From contig NZ_JAHCVJ010000006.1 in the NCBI RefSeq assembly GCF_018476885.1, positions 248,001 through 312,000 on the forward strand: 64,000 nt of DNA, given 5' to 3'. The position numbers and the translations under genes were made by a program. The notes beneath the pieces were generated by a model that saw only the letters and a program-made list of their open reading frames with translations, was not told where the DNA came from and searched no databases. This stretch comes from Geoanaerobacter pelophilus (GTDB taxonomy: Bacteria; Desulfobacterota; Desulfuromonadia; Geobacterales; DSM-12255). Positions 1 through 8,350 of this stretch are shown here, in pieces; position 1 is the first letter of the stretch, and each line of letters opens with the position of its first letter.

Positions 1-826
1 CGGTTTTGGCATTGAATCCTACCGGAATCGCAGTGGAGACATTGGCGAAGCCGCGCGAACCGTGGCGAACTGTCCCATTTGCAGCACCGAAATGACAGGC
101 AGTACAGAGATTCAGCAGGCTGGCAACAGCATTATGGGCAGCATGGCCGCCGGTTGCCGGCGGCTTGGCGTGGCAAGAAATACATTGGCCGGCTACCGGA
201 GGCATGGCAGCACCCAATACGTTGTGGCAATTCCGGCAGGATGGACCGCTACCGCCGTTATAGTCAAGGCCATGGCAGAGGGTGCAGGAATTTGCGATAT
301 TGCCGGCTGTCGCGTGGTTGTTCCAACTGCTTGGATAGCCGGAAACCTTGGCCGGATCAACCGGCGGGTGGGCCGTGCCGGTCTTGTGGCATTCTTCGCA
401 GCCATTGGTGAGTGAGCCGATAGCGATGTTGAAGCGTGGGTTGCTGACTGGCGCGGTGCTGGTGGCGTGGCAGGCCCCGCAACCGGCAATATCCGCCAGT
501 GCTGCCGGTCCGTGGAGGCTGGCGGCCTTGAACGGCAGGGAATGCACGACTCTTGGGGCGTGGCCTCCGGCATGGCAGCTGGTTGTGGAGCAGCCGACCT
601 TGGTAATGCCACCCATAAGGTCTGATCCGTGACAGTCGCGGCACTGTGCCGCCTTATCCAGCGCATAGGCATCAAAGTAGGCCTGCCGATGGCCGGTGAA
701 CCAGTCTGCAGGGTGTGCTCCGGCAGCGCTGATGCTCGGGGCCTTGTCGTTTGAGCTGCCGCAACCCTGGAGGCTTAAGGCCAACAGGGTTGCAGTGAGT
801 ATGAAGTATATCTGGCGGATACTCAT
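1..826 (-). CDS. Multihaem c-type cytochrome lipoprotein (partial, C-terminus beyond window)
   Basis: Read on the minus strand, an ATG at 826 with an AGGAGA ribosome site opens a frame that stays open to the window edge (275 codons seen). The N-terminus is a lipoprotein signal ending in LQGC. Eight haem-binding motifs are visible in order: CRDCH, CSTTSCH (a Cx4CH variant), CGACH, CEECH, CTLCH, CRNCH, CISCH and CTACH. This indicates a periplasmic or outer-membrane lipoprotein carrying at least eight c haems for electron transfer. It lies 23 bp after a pentahaem lipoprotein gene that itself overlaps an outer-membrane barrel gene, so the three probably form one transcript and one complex. The total haem number is unknown because the end is missing. 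Confidence 0.88.
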   Translation of the reverse strand, partial: MSIRQIYFILTATLLALSLQGCGSSNDKAPSISAAGAHPADWFTGHRQAYFDAYALDKAAQCRDCHGSDLMGGITKVGCSTTSCHAGGHAPRVVHSLPFKAASLHGPAALADIAGCGACHATSTAPVSNPRFNIAIGSLTNGCEECHKTGTAHPPVDPAKVSGYPSSWNNHATAGNIANSCTLCHGLDYNGGSGPSCRNCHNVLGAAMPPVAGQCISCHAKPPATGGHAAHNAVASLLNLCTACHFGAANGTVRHGSRGFANVSTAIPVGFNAKT

Positions 827-849
827 CGATATCTCCTGAATAAACCGTT

Positions 850-1323
850 TTACTTGTGGCAGGTCACGCATTTCTCGTTGTTCGCCCGGCCATGGCAACG
901 GTAGCAGCTTGCCGGATCGAGCTTGCCTTCGAATTTGTGCCGGGTCATGTAATCCCCGCGGTGGACCAGGTCACGGTCAGGCCGGTCGCCCATCTTCAAC
1001 GACGGCTTGATCTCGTTGTGATTTGCGTGGCAGTCGGTGCAGAACGACTGCTTGTGGCAGATGGCGCAGGTCCGTTCCTCGGCCTGGGCCGCAAACCGGT
1101 GGTCCTTGACAAAAGACGGGGTGTGGTCGAAGACGGTGTACGGCTTCTGCGAATCCTTCAGCGTGGTTTCATGGCATTCGCTGCAGATCGGCCGTCCCTG
1201 CGGCAGCGCCTCGGGGTGGCTCGACGGGAGGTTGCCCGATGCGGGAAGCATTTGGCTGCAAGCAGTTATGAGCAGCATCCCGAAGCCGAGCGCCGCCGGG
1301 ATAATCCAGGTGACACGGTTCAT
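850..1323 (-). CDS. Pentahaem c-type cytochrome lipoprotein
   Basis: A 157-residue protein with a signal peptide ending in a lipobox (LLITAC) and five CxxCH motifs (CSECH, CAICH, CTDCH, CYRCH, CVTCH), the last at the very C-terminus. Extra histidines between the motifs could be distal haem ligands. It is predicted to be lipid-anchored in the periplasm or outer membrane and to pass electrons. The start codon overlaps the stop of the upstream barrel gene (ATGA), which indicates translational coupling. The order barrel, small cytochrome, larger cytochrome resembles Geobacter outer-membrane conduit operons of the Ext type. That equivalence is inferred from order and haem counts only. Confidence 0.88.
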   Translation of the reverse strand: MNRVTWIIPAALGFGMLLITACSQMLPASGNLPSSHPEALPQGRPICSECHETTLKDSQKPYTVFDHTPSFVKDHRFAAQAEERTCAICHKQSFCTDCHANHNEIKPSLKMGDRPDRDLVHRGDYMTRHKFEGKLDPASCYRCHGRANNEKCVTCHK

Positions 1324-2609
1324 TGTGCGGCTCCTTTTTTGTTGTTGTAAGAATAGGTAACTCTGAGCAACCCGCGGACATCACCATCATACCAGGGGTT
1401 GTCGGCGTAGGTCGCCTCTCCCGAAACCCGCAAAGCCGGTGTTACCTGATAACCACAACCGCCGGTGACCTCGTAGGCGTTCTTTTTGCCGTACACTTTC
1501 TCGTCATAGATGTTGGCGATGGCATCGAGATTAACGCTATAGCGGCCGGTATAGTACAGGCCGTAGGCGCGGACCTCGCTGTAGGACATGATGCCGTTGG
1601 CGGCAGCGATGCGGGCGACGGCGAGACCGGTGCTGAGTTTCTCGACCGGAGTCAGGCGGAGTTCGCCGCCGTAGCGGTCGGAGTTTCCTTTGCTGTCCCG
1701 TTTATAATGCTTGTAGTCGAGCGAAACTTCCGCAGGGAAGGGTAGCTGGGTGATGCGGTAGGTGGCGGTCAGCCCGTGGGAGCGGTATTTTTCATCGTTG
1801 TTCGGGTTGAACAGTGACGATGGGGTATTGGTAAAGGTGAAATAGTCTTTCAGGCGGATATCGGTGTAGCTGACGGCAGCGGTCAGCCCTGAGAGCGGTC
1901 GGAGCGCCAGCAGGTAGCTGTGCTCGGCAACCTCTTCGGTAGTGCCGTTGTAGCTGCTCCTGCCCGAGAGTTCAACCATCCGGTGCGGCGACAGCCAGAG
2001 ATCCACTCCTGCGAGCTGACGCTTGTCTTTACCGTACGGTGTTGGGGAATCCCCTTCAAGGAGCCCTGAAAGGCCCAAGTCAAGGATGCCCCCGTAGCGG
2101 TAGCCGAGCCGGCCGCCGCCGATGTACTTGCCCTTGGACGAACTGGCACGGTCCAGCTTGACCGGGATACCGCCGAATGCGGACACCGTGAACCCCTTGT
2201 TCAGGTCGGTCCTAGCATAGACGCCGTCAACCTGTTCGGCAGCTACCCCTTCATAGACAAAGAACCGCCCGGCCTTGAGCCCGGCATTGGCCTTGTCGAA
2301 ACGGTACTGCAGGTAGCCGTAGCTGAAGTTGCCGTCGGTCGAGCGGGGTTTGGTGCTTTCGCTGCTGTCATCGGCCAGATCGACGCGTCCCCAGCCATAA
2401 AAGTGCAAGGAGAGACCTTTGACCCGGATATCCTCGGCATCGAAACCAAGATACTGGGTTGCCGGGACGACTGTCTGCTTGGAAAAGCCGGGGACGCTCC
2501 GCTCCTCTATCCTGATGATCGTTGTCCCATCGGCGCCGATGTCGGCAGCTACGGCTAAAACCGGCAACTGAAGGGCGAGAAGGGCGGCGATACCTGCCAG
2601 ACGCTTCAT
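1320..2609 (-). CDS. Putative outer-membrane beta-barrel (porin-like) protein of a cytochrome conduit
   Basis: A 429-residue protein with a Sec signal peptide (about residues 1-21, cleavage after AVA) followed by many alternating strands rich in Tyr/Gly/Arg (for example GYLQYRFDKANAGLKAGRFF and GGRLGYRYGGILDLGLSG). It ends in strands typical of an outer-membrane barrel. There is no CxxCH motif, so it binds no c haem itself. The ATG has a GGAG site 7 bp upstream. It heads an operon with two cytochrome lipoproteins and is probably the transmembrane sheath or scaffold through which they exchange electrons. I cannot assign a named family, and a plain porin remains possible. Confidence 0.72.
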   Translation of the reverse strand: MKRLAGIAALLALQLPVLAVAADIGADGTTIIRIEERSVPGFSKQTVVPATQYLGFDAEDIRVKGLSLHFYGWGRVDLADDSSESTKPRSTDGNFSYGYLQYRFDKANAGLKAGRFFVYEGVAAEQVDGVYARTDLNKGFTVSAFGGIPVKLDRASSSKGKYIGGGRLGYRYGGILDLGLSGLLEGDSPTPYGKDKRQLAGVDLWLSPHRMVELSGRSSYNGTTEEVAEHSYLLALRPLSGLTAAVSYTDIRLKDYFTFTNTPSSLFNPNNDEKYRSHGLTATYRITQLPFPAEVSLDYKHYKRDSKGNSDRYGGELRLTPVEKLSTGLAVARIAAANGIMSYSEVRAYGLYYTGRYSVNLDAIANIYDEKVYGKKNAYEVTGGCGYQVTPALRVSGEATYADNPWYDGDVRGLLRVTYSYNNKKGAAQ

Positions 2610-2988
2610 AGAGTTGCTCCATGAGTGAAATGATATTTGGATAAGTCTACAAGAGGAAATTACTAAGTCAAATCGGTTCTGCTCGTTTCTTTCATTAAGT
2701 ATGCTGACGTCTTTAATCAGAGTTACCGAGCACTTTCCATGCCGCTGGAATCGGTTGTTATGGTTAATGAAATTAGCCGGTTACGAGTGTTAGCCGGGAG
2801 GCGGGGCGAGGCAACATGCAACGCAATGGCGATAGATTGCTTGGTTGCAGGCTGTCAAGCGACAACCAGCCGCTGCATCGGAGCCAGCAAAAAATGGCTG
2901 ACAAGCAAAATATGTTTCAGGAATGCCACCGCAGACGGATTGGGTAATTCTCTGGTTAAAGCCATGCTGTAGTGGTCGCACTGCAGAT
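2610..2988. other. Intergenic region upstream of the barrel-cytochrome operon
   Basis: This 379-bp stretch separates nhaA (ends 2989) from the barrel gene (starts 2609), both on the minus strand. It should hold the promoter of the cytochrome operon, but I see no convincing -10/-35 or -24/-12 pair. A possible 77-codon plus-strand frame (2739-2972) has no ribosome site or recognisable sequence and is not called. No clear terminator follows nhaA. Confidence 0.4.
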
Positions 2989-4137
2989 TTAAAATTTCTT
3001 TTCTACCCCGGCAAGCTTGCCCAGCACAAGAGCTGCCAATGCTGCGATGATACTCAGCATGGCCCCCATTTTGGCGGCACCGGCGATCATCGGATCACGG
3101 AAGGCCTCTCCGGCTACAAACAAGGCAACAGTGAAGCCGGTCCCGGCAATGACCCCGGCGATCAGCAAGTCCAGTTGCTTCATACCGCGCGGCAGGCCAA
3201 AACCTAATCTGGCGGCAAGCCAGCCGAAACAGAAGATGCCACAGGTTTTTCCTGCCAGCAGTGATGCCAGCACCAGAAAGGTGACGGTTCCCATGCTGGA
3301 AAACTGCACCCCGGCATTGGACAGGCTGAACATGAACAGGCCGAAATCAACGAACACTTTCCATTCATGCTCGAACCTGGCAAGTGTTGAGTGGTCGCCA
3401 GGGTCTGCTTCAAAGAGGTGTTTATGTTCGGCCTTGGCATGGGGGAGAAAAGGGATGATGAAGACCAGTGCCAGTGCCGGATGCAGATGGGCATTGTGCA
3501 GTCCGGTCCAGCTCATGGTCCCGCCGACGAGAAGGTAGGGCCAGTAGCTGCGCAGATTACCGCGGCGCATCAGGTAGGCAACTGCCATTGCTGCTCCTGT
3601 CAACAGCAGCCACAACGGTTCGGTCGGCAGGTTGGGGTTAGGGTAGAAAATAGCGATAATCCCCAAGCCGATGGCATCATCAGCCACAGCAAGCAGGAGC
3701 AGATAGGATACGGCAGGATTGGCAGCGCCGAACACCGCCCTGGCGGCCAGCCAGGCAAGGGCAATGTCGGTGGCGGTCGGAATCCCCCAGCCGTTCCGCA
3801 ATTCCGGAGCGCCGATTGCTGTATTCAAACTCAAATAGACGACAACCGGGCCGATCACACCGCCCAAGGTCCCCATCAGTGGATTGACTGCCTTTGATAT
3901 CGGGCTCAGGTCGCCGCCCGGCAGAAAACTTTGGGTGATTTCAACTGCGGCAATGCCAAAGAACAGCACCATGAACAGCTCGTTGGCAACGAAATGAAAA
4001 GAGAGCTTGCCCAGAAACGGGGTGGTGTTGAAATCTCGATAACCGGCAGGGTCGAGATTGGCCCAGACAATGGCCACCACGACACCAGCCAGTAATGGGA
4101 TGGAAAATTCGCGAAGAAGATTGAGACGGTGCTTCAT
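2989..4137 (-). CDS. nhaA: Na+/H+ antiporter NhaA
   Basis: A 382-residue polytopic inner-membrane protein matching the NhaA family end to end. It exchanges cytoplasmic Na+ (or Li+) for external protons and so controls pH and sodium. Key family positions are visible: the paired aspartates in VADDAIGLG (Asp153, Asp154), equivalent to the ion-binding pair of E. coli NhaA, and GIPTATDIALA (Asp124). About eleven hydrophobic segments are apparent. The start has AGG-rich sequence upstream (CAGGAAATCCAGGTC). It is a single-gene unit: a terminator for the preceding minus-strand genes lies about 100 bp upstream, so it must have its own promoter between 4138 and 4235. Confidence 0.95.
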   Translation of the reverse strand: MKHRLNLLREFSIPLLAGVVVAIVWANLDPAGYRDFNTTPFLGKLSFHFVANELFMVLFFGIAAVEITQSFLPGGDLSPISKAVNPLMGTLGGVIGPVVVYLSLNTAIGAPELRNGWGIPTATDIALAWLAARAVFGAANPAVSYLLLLAVADDAIGLGIIAIFYPNPNLPTEPLWLLLTGAAMAVAYLMRRGNLRSYWPYLLVGGTMSWTGLHNAHLHPALALVFIIPFLPHAKAEHKHLFEADPGDHSTLARFEHEWKVFVDFGLFMFSLSNAGVQFSSMGTVTFLVLASLLAGKTCGIFCFGWLAARLGFGLPRGMKQLDLLIAGVIAGTGFTVALFVAGEAFRDPMIAGAAKMGAMLSIIAALAALVLGKLAGVEKKF

Positions 4138-4235
4138 GACCTGGATTTCCTGAAAACTTCATCAGCGGAGCATTTAAATCAAAGTGCTTTCATAAGGCCT
4201 ATCGTAGCAAAAAGAGACCTGAGTGTTTTCATGAC

Positions 4236-4265
4236 AAAAAAGGCCGGAGGAAAGCTCCTCCGGCC
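4236..4265 (-). terminator. Rho-independent terminator after the dctQM-DUF551 unit
   Basis: On the minus strand a perfect 10-bp stem (GGCCGGAGGA / TCCTCCGGCC) with a 4-base loop is followed by six T residues. It lies downstream of the DUF551 gene and upstream of nhaA and separates the two transcription units. Confidence 0.88.
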
Positions 4266-4326
4266 CGAAAGGAGCACACATGGCAGAGTGTGCTCTTACT
4301 GCATTTTGCTGAGAATGTACACGAAA

Positions 4327-4536
4327 TTATTGCGTCAGCTTCGTTGGTAGCGGCGGGAGCGGCATCCAGTGAGTAAAAACAGTAACCTTTTTCCTGTTTA
4401 TCCTGGCAGTGCAGGTCGTGATGCTCTCTTTATTTCCTATACAGGCGTGATCATCCCCGAATATCGGATACGGAGTAAACAGAAGGACCCGCTCAGACTC
4501 TGCCGGTAATTTCTCATTCGCATCGATCCATTTCAT
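4327..4536 (-). CDS. DUF551 domain small protein
   Basis: A small protein of 69 residues when started at the internal ATG at 4536, which follows an AAAGGGA sequence. A longer 77-residue form from 4560 lacks a ribosome site. The sequence carries the DUF551 signature: an N-terminal MKWIDANEKLPAESERVLLFT and a C-terminal THWMPLPPLP. This family is common in phages and scattered in bacterial chromosomes, and its function is unknown. It is the last gene before the terminator at 4236-4265. It may ride on the TRAP transcript or be a remnant of mobile DNA; nothing else phage-like is nearby. Confidence 0.7.
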   Translation of the reverse strand: MKWIDANEKLPAESERVLLFTPYPIFGDDHACIGNKESITTCTARINRKKVTVFTHWMPLPPLPTKLTQ

Positions 4537-4606
4537 CGCCGTCCCTTTCGTTGCATTCATCTGAAATGCCGGATGTTTGTCTTTGCTTCCCGCCTCCCGG
4601 CGGGTG

Positions 4607-4933
4607 TCATTCTGTAGTTGCTATTGTCACCATGCTCTGTCGCTTTCTGGTGAAGAGAGTGGTGATCGTCACCAACCAAGGTCCGGCAAGAAGCAGGATG
4701 CTGGCAATGGTCGTAAGGTAGCGTTCAAACGTCGTCTGATCGGCAACGCGACCATGGATCAGCCCGCCGGCGATAAAGAGGCGCATCGACACCATGATCA
4801 CGACTGGAATTGCGATGGCCAGGCAGCAATACCTCCATTTAACGCCTGGGGCAAACTTCTGCCGCCAGATAAGCATGAGCTGGCAAATCGCGTTGAGTGC
4901 GACAATCAGATAAATAAGTATTTGGTCAGGCAT
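4607..4933 (-). CDS. Small integral membrane protein, unknown function
   Basis: A 108-residue hydrophobic protein with three likely membrane helices (about residues 5-22, 35-57 and 72-92) and a basic C-terminal tail containing RKRQ. A GAGAGA sequence precedes the ATG. It starts 39 bp after the dctM stop on the same strand, so it is probably co-transcribed with the TRAP permease genes. I do not recognise a family. It is too small to be a DctQ homologue, and the operon already has one. Confidence 0.55.
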   Translation of the reverse strand: MPDQILIYLIVALNAICQLMLIWRQKFAPGVKWRYCCLAIAIPVVIMVSMRLFIAGGLIHGRVADQTTFERYLTTIASILLLAGPWLVTITTLFTRKRQSMVTIATTE

Positions 4934-4972
4934 AGATTCTCTCGAAAAATGGTTTAGTGCCTTTCGGCAACA

Positions 4973-6367
4973 CTACATCATGCCCATTGCCTTCGGCAGC
5001 CAGATGGAGAGTGCCGGCCAATAGGTGACGATGACGAGAAATACTATCATCGTACATAGCCATGGCATGACCGCCATCGTAAGCTCGGTAATACTGAGCT
5101 TGGAAATACCGCTGGCCACGTACAGGTTGAGGCCGACCGGCGGATGACACAGGCCCACCTCCATGTTGGCGTCAATCAGGATGCCGAAGTGGACCGGATC
5201 GATACCGAGGCGCATGGCAGCCGGGAACAGGATCGGGGCAAAGATCAGGATGATGGAGGATGGTTCCATTACGTTGCCCGCCAGGAGCAGCACCACATTG
5301 ACAAAGATCAGGAAGGTCACGACACCCAGGTCTTTGCCGAGAATCCAGTCGGCCATGGCCTGTGGGATATTTTCGTGGGACATCAGGAACGAGAACAGCA
5401 CCGCATTGGTGATGATATAGAGCAGCATGGCGCTCAGGTTGGCCGAGTTGAGCAGTACCCGCGGCACATCCTTCATCCCCATGTCCTTGTAGACAAAGAC
5501 CGAGATGAAGAAGGCATACACCGCCGACATGGCCGCCGCCTCAGTGGCGGTGAAGACGCCGGAATAGATGCCGCCGACGATGATTACCACCAGCATCAGG
5601 CCCCAGACGCTCTGACGGAAGGCCGAGATGCGCTCACCCCAGCTGGCTTTGGGCAGACGGGCATAGCCCCGTTTTTTGGAGACATACCAGGTAACGGCGC
5701 AGAGCATTATGGTAAGCAGTATCCCAGGTATCAGGCCAGCAACGAAGAGGGCGCCGATCGAGGTGTTGGTCGCGATGGCGTAGACCACTTTGGGGATCGA
5801 GGGTAGCATTAGGATGCCGAGAGAACCGGCGCAGACGATGATGCCGGCGCCAAAGCGCATTGGGTAACCTTGTCGGACCATGGCCGGCAGGATGATCGAA
5901 CCGATCGCCACAACCGTTGCCACGCTGGAACCGCAGACCAGGGCAAACATGGCGCAGGCAAGGATGCCGGCCAGTCCCAGTCCGCCGTGGAAATGGCCGA
6001 TCATGCTGGTGGCAAAAGCGATCATCCGCTTGGCCACGCCGCCGTGGGTCAGGAAGTTACCGGCCAGGATGAAGAACGGAATGGCCATGATCTCGAACTT
6101 CTCGATCCCGGTGAACAGCTTGAGCGCCACCGCTTCGATCGGCACGTTGGTCAGGAGAAAGAGAAAGGTGAGAACGGTCAGGCCGAGGGCGATGGAAACC
6201 GGCACCCCGGTCAGCATCAGCGCCAGGAGTAGTGCGAACACGATGCCGACATTGCCGTAGTAGAGACTGACACCGATCAGGACCGCTGAAAGCCCAAACA
6301 GCCAGGCGGCTGCGCGGGGTTTGCTCATTGGAGGTATGGCATTCAATGCCGCTTCTGCTGTGCTCAT
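4973..6367 (-). CDS. dctM: TRAP transporter large permease subunit DctM
   Basis: A 464-residue protein with around twelve membrane helices and typical DctM sequence (LTGVPVSIALG near residue 55, and a conserved C-terminal block with NMEVGLCHPPVGLNLYVASG). DctM is the ion-coupled channel subunit of tripartite ATP-independent periplasmic transporters. It works with DctQ and the binding protein DctP to import organic acids with a sodium gradient. It overlaps dctQ by the ATGA arrangement (6364-6367), so the two are translationally coupled. The N-terminal extension of about 20 residues before the first helix is slightly long. Confidence 0.94.
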   Translation of the reverse strand: MSTAEAALNAIPPMSKPRAAAWLFGLSAVLIGVSLYYGNVGIVFALLLALMLTGVPVSIALGLTVLTFLFLLTNVPIEAVALKLFTGIEKFEIMAIPFFILAGNFLTHGGVAKRMIAFATSMIGHFHGGLGLAGILACAMFALVCGSSVATVVAIGSIILPAMVRQGYPMRFGAGIIVCAGSLGILMLPSIPKVVYAIATNTSIGALFVAGLIPGILLTIMLCAVTWYVSKKRGYARLPKASWGERISAFRQSVWGLMLVVIIVGGIYSGVFTATEAAAMSAVYAFFISVFVYKDMGMKDVPRVLLNSANLSAMLLYIITNAVLFSFLMSHENIPQAMADWILGKDLGVVTFLIFVNVVLLLAGNVMEPSSIILIFAPILFPAAMRLGIDPVHFGILIDANMEVGLCHPPVGLNLYVASGISKLSITELTMAVMPWLCTMIVFLVIVTYWPALSIWLPKAMGMM

Positions 6368-7029
6368 TTCGTCGTACCTCCTTCGGTAACTGCATCTTCA
6401 TGGGTTATGGGATCATGCAACGCACCCGGCACGTCTTCCGTTACTTCTTCAATCCCCTCCACATGACCTTCGTTGTGGCGCGGAAGGTGGCCGGTCTTTA
6501 GGAACCGCCAGCCGACTTGGATGAAACGGAAACACATCAGGTACGAACCGAGGGGCACGGCCGAGTAGATGATCCAGGTCGGCCATTCCAGGTCCGGGGT
6601 GATCGGGCCTTCAGTCAGATCGGCCACATTCATTCCCAGCTTGTTGAACACGGCGTAGTGCATGCCGTTCTCCCAGACAAAGGTGGCGCCCAGGGTGCCG
6701 ATGATGCCGGTGAAAATGGTGCCGCAGATGATGGCCACCATCACCCCTTTGGGACGCCATTCATGGGGGAGGCGGTTGACCAACACATCCACGCCGACGT
6801 GGATGCCGGAGCGAACTCCGTAGGCCGCGCCGAACTTGGCCATCCATACGAACATATAGATGCACAGTTCCTGGGCCCAGCTGAGGTTGACCTGGATCAG
6901 CCACTCCTGTACGCCCGGGATGGGCAACCCGGCGCCATAACGATGGATGATCGACACAAAGATAATGAGGGTTGCCGCGCCCATGAGGAAGGTGATGATC
7001 CATTCCTCCAGATGATCAAGGTATTTCAT
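6364..7029 (-). CDS. dctQ: TRAP transporter small permease subunit DctQ
   Basis: A 221-residue protein with four membrane segments and the characteristic central sequence WAQELCIYMFVWMAKFGAAY, followed by GVRSGIHVGVDVLVNRLP. DctQ is the small membrane partner of DctM. The C-terminal tail of about 45 residues is hydrophilic and acidic, longer than in many family members. It lies 138 bp after dctP, with a strong terminator in the gap, so it is expected to be expressed below the binding protein. Confidence 0.92.
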   Translation of the reverse strand: MKYLDHLEEWIITFLMGAATLIIFVSIIHRYGAGLPIPGVQEWLIQVNLSWAQELCIYMFVWMAKFGAAYGVRSGIHVGVDVLVNRLPHEWRPKGVMVAIICGTIFTGIIGTLGATFVWENGMHYAVFNKLGMNVADLTEGPITPDLEWPTWIIYSAVPLGSYLMCFRFIQVGWRFLKTGHLPRHNEGHVEGIEEVTEDVPGALHDPITHEDAVTEGGTTK

Positions 7030-7110
7030 GATGCTACTCCTGGCCCCGAAAACGGGATAAATGCGTCAACGAAGTTGTTTTAACAACTGCTGACTTACTA
7101 ATTAGTCGCT

Positions 7111-7140
7111 AAAAAGGCCGCTGTGGCCAGCACAGCGGCC
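7111..7140 (-). terminator. Intra-operon terminator between dctP and dctQ
   Basis: Minus-strand hairpin with a perfect 10-bp stem (GGCCGCTGTG / CACAGCGGCC), a 5-base loop and a TTTTT tract. It sits between dctP and dctQM. Partial readthrough would give much more periplasmic binding protein than permease, as in many binding-protein transporters. Confidence 0.88.
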
Positions 7141-7167
7141 CTGGTTGCCCACTCTGGATATCAGCAG

Positions 7168-8163
7168 TTACGGCTTGTAGCCGGTGGCCGCGTACACTTC
7201 CTTGACGATATCGGCGCCGATCCGGCCGATGTTGTCTTTATGGGTCTTGTCCATCGCTTTTTTCCAGGCGTCGCGCTCCTGGGGGGTCAGGGTGACGATC
7301 TGCGACCTTCCAGATTTCTTCACGCCTGCCAGGGCTTCGTCGTTGTCCTTCTTGGCCACGTCGTTGGCAAATTTGGTGGCGTCCTTCATGGCCCCTTCGA
7401 GAATGGTACGGATATCTGCGGGCAGCCCCTGCCAGAACTTCTTGTTGACGATGACAGCGTAACCAAGGTAGCCGTGGTTGGAGACGGTCACGTATTTCTG
7501 CACTTCATGCATCTTCTGAGTATAGAGATTTGACGGTGGGTTCTCGGTGCCGTTGACGACGCCGGTCTGTAGAGCCTGATAGACTTCGGAGAAGGCCATG
7601 ACCTGGGGAATGGCGTTCACGGAGCGCATCTGGGAATCGAGCACCTTGGAGGACTGGATCCGCATCTTCTGCCCCTTGAAATCGGCCAGGGTCTTGAGCG
7701 GTTTGTTGGCGCTCATCACCTTGAAGCCGTTGTCCCAGTAAGCCAGGCCAAGGATACCTTTCGGCTCCAGCTTTTTGAGCAGCTTGGCTCCCACCGGCCC
7801 CTGAGTGACCTTGTGGAGATCAGCATAGTCGTCGAAGATGAAGGGGAGGTCGAACACCTCAAACTCTTTCACACCGAGCGGGGCGAACTTGGCCAGGGAC
7901 GGGGCCAGCATCTGCACGGCGCCGAGCTGGAGCGCCTCCATCTCTTCCTTGTCCTTGTAGAGCTGGCTGTTCGGATAGACTTCGATCTTGACCCGGCCTT
8001 TGGTGCGCTCCTCGGCGATCTTCTTGAAGTAGTCGGCGGCCTGGCCCTTGGGGGTGTTTTGGGCTACCACATGACTGAACTTGATGACGATCGGGGCGGC
8101 GGCCAATGCCGTGCTGGAGAATGCAATCAGCAGAGCGAAGGTGAGTAAAGCTTTCAGTTTCAT
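7168..8163 (-). CDS. dctP: TRAP transporter substrate-binding protein DctP
   Basis: A 331-residue periplasmic protein whose start is placed at 8163: this ATG has an AGGAG site and is followed directly by a clean Sec signal (MKLKALLTFALLIAFSSTALAA). A longer frame from 8367 would run through the promoter and is rejected. The mature protein matches the DctP family: KFSHVVAQNTPKGQAA near the start, the carboxylate-binding arginine region KMRIQSSKV, and NGTENPPSNLYTQKMHEVQKY. The last motif is typical of C4-dicarboxylate binders, so succinate, fumarate or malate is the likely ligand class. It lies directly downstream of a sigma-54 promoter with activator sites. Confidence 0.93.
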   Translation of the reverse strand: MKLKALLTFALLIAFSSTALAAAPIVIKFSHVVAQNTPKGQAADYFKKIAEERTKGRVKIEVYPNSQLYKDKEEMEALQLGAVQMLAPSLAKFAPLGVKEFEVFDLPFIFDDYADLHKVTQGPVGAKLLKKLEPKGILGLAYWDNGFKVMSANKPLKTLADFKGQKMRIQSSKVLDSQMRSVNAIPQVMAFSEVYQALQTGVVNGTENPPSNLYTQKMHEVQKYVTVSNHGYLGYAVIVNKKFWQGLPADIRTILEGAMKDATKFANDVAKKDNDEALAGVKKSGRSQIVTLTPQERDAWKKAMDKTHKDNIGRIGADIVKEVYAATGYKP

Positions 8164-8260
8164 ACGTGACTCCTTTTTGGGTTGGCTGTTAACTTTGTTG
8201 TCGTAAAGATAATTAATAGTGTCTACGCCAAGCTGGAACCTGAATTTAAATAGCGTTCTA

Positions 8261-8275
8261 GCAATCATGGTGCCA
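8261..8275 (-). promoter_or_regulatory. Sigma-54 (-24/-12) promoter of dctP
   Basis: On the minus strand the sequence TGGCACCATGATTGC matches the sigma-54 consensus TGGCAC-N5-TTGC exactly. It lies about 98 bp before the dctP ATG, implying a 5' leader of roughly 85 nt. A sigma-54 activator gene lies just upstream on the same strand, and paired palindromic sites sit about 75-115 bp upstream of the promoter, which is the normal enhancer distance. Confidence 0.85.
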
Positions 8276-8350
8276 TTGATTAATCGTCGCGTAAGGGTGT
8301 GTTTTAACAAAAAAGCAGGTGAATTAGTGGGCGATGGAGGGGAGGGGGTG

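Noticed and set aside
193-675. Minus-strand frame of 160 codons at the left edge
   Set aside because: It overlaps the true cytochrome frame (1-826) out of phase. The true frame carries eight haem motifs, this one none.
2739-2972. Plus-strand 77-codon frame in the intergenic region
   Set aside because: No ribosome site, no conserved features and biased composition.
4327-4560. DUF551 gene as sign of a prophage
   Set aside because: No integrase, structural, lysis or att-like sequence is nearby, and it shares a terminator with the transporter genes.
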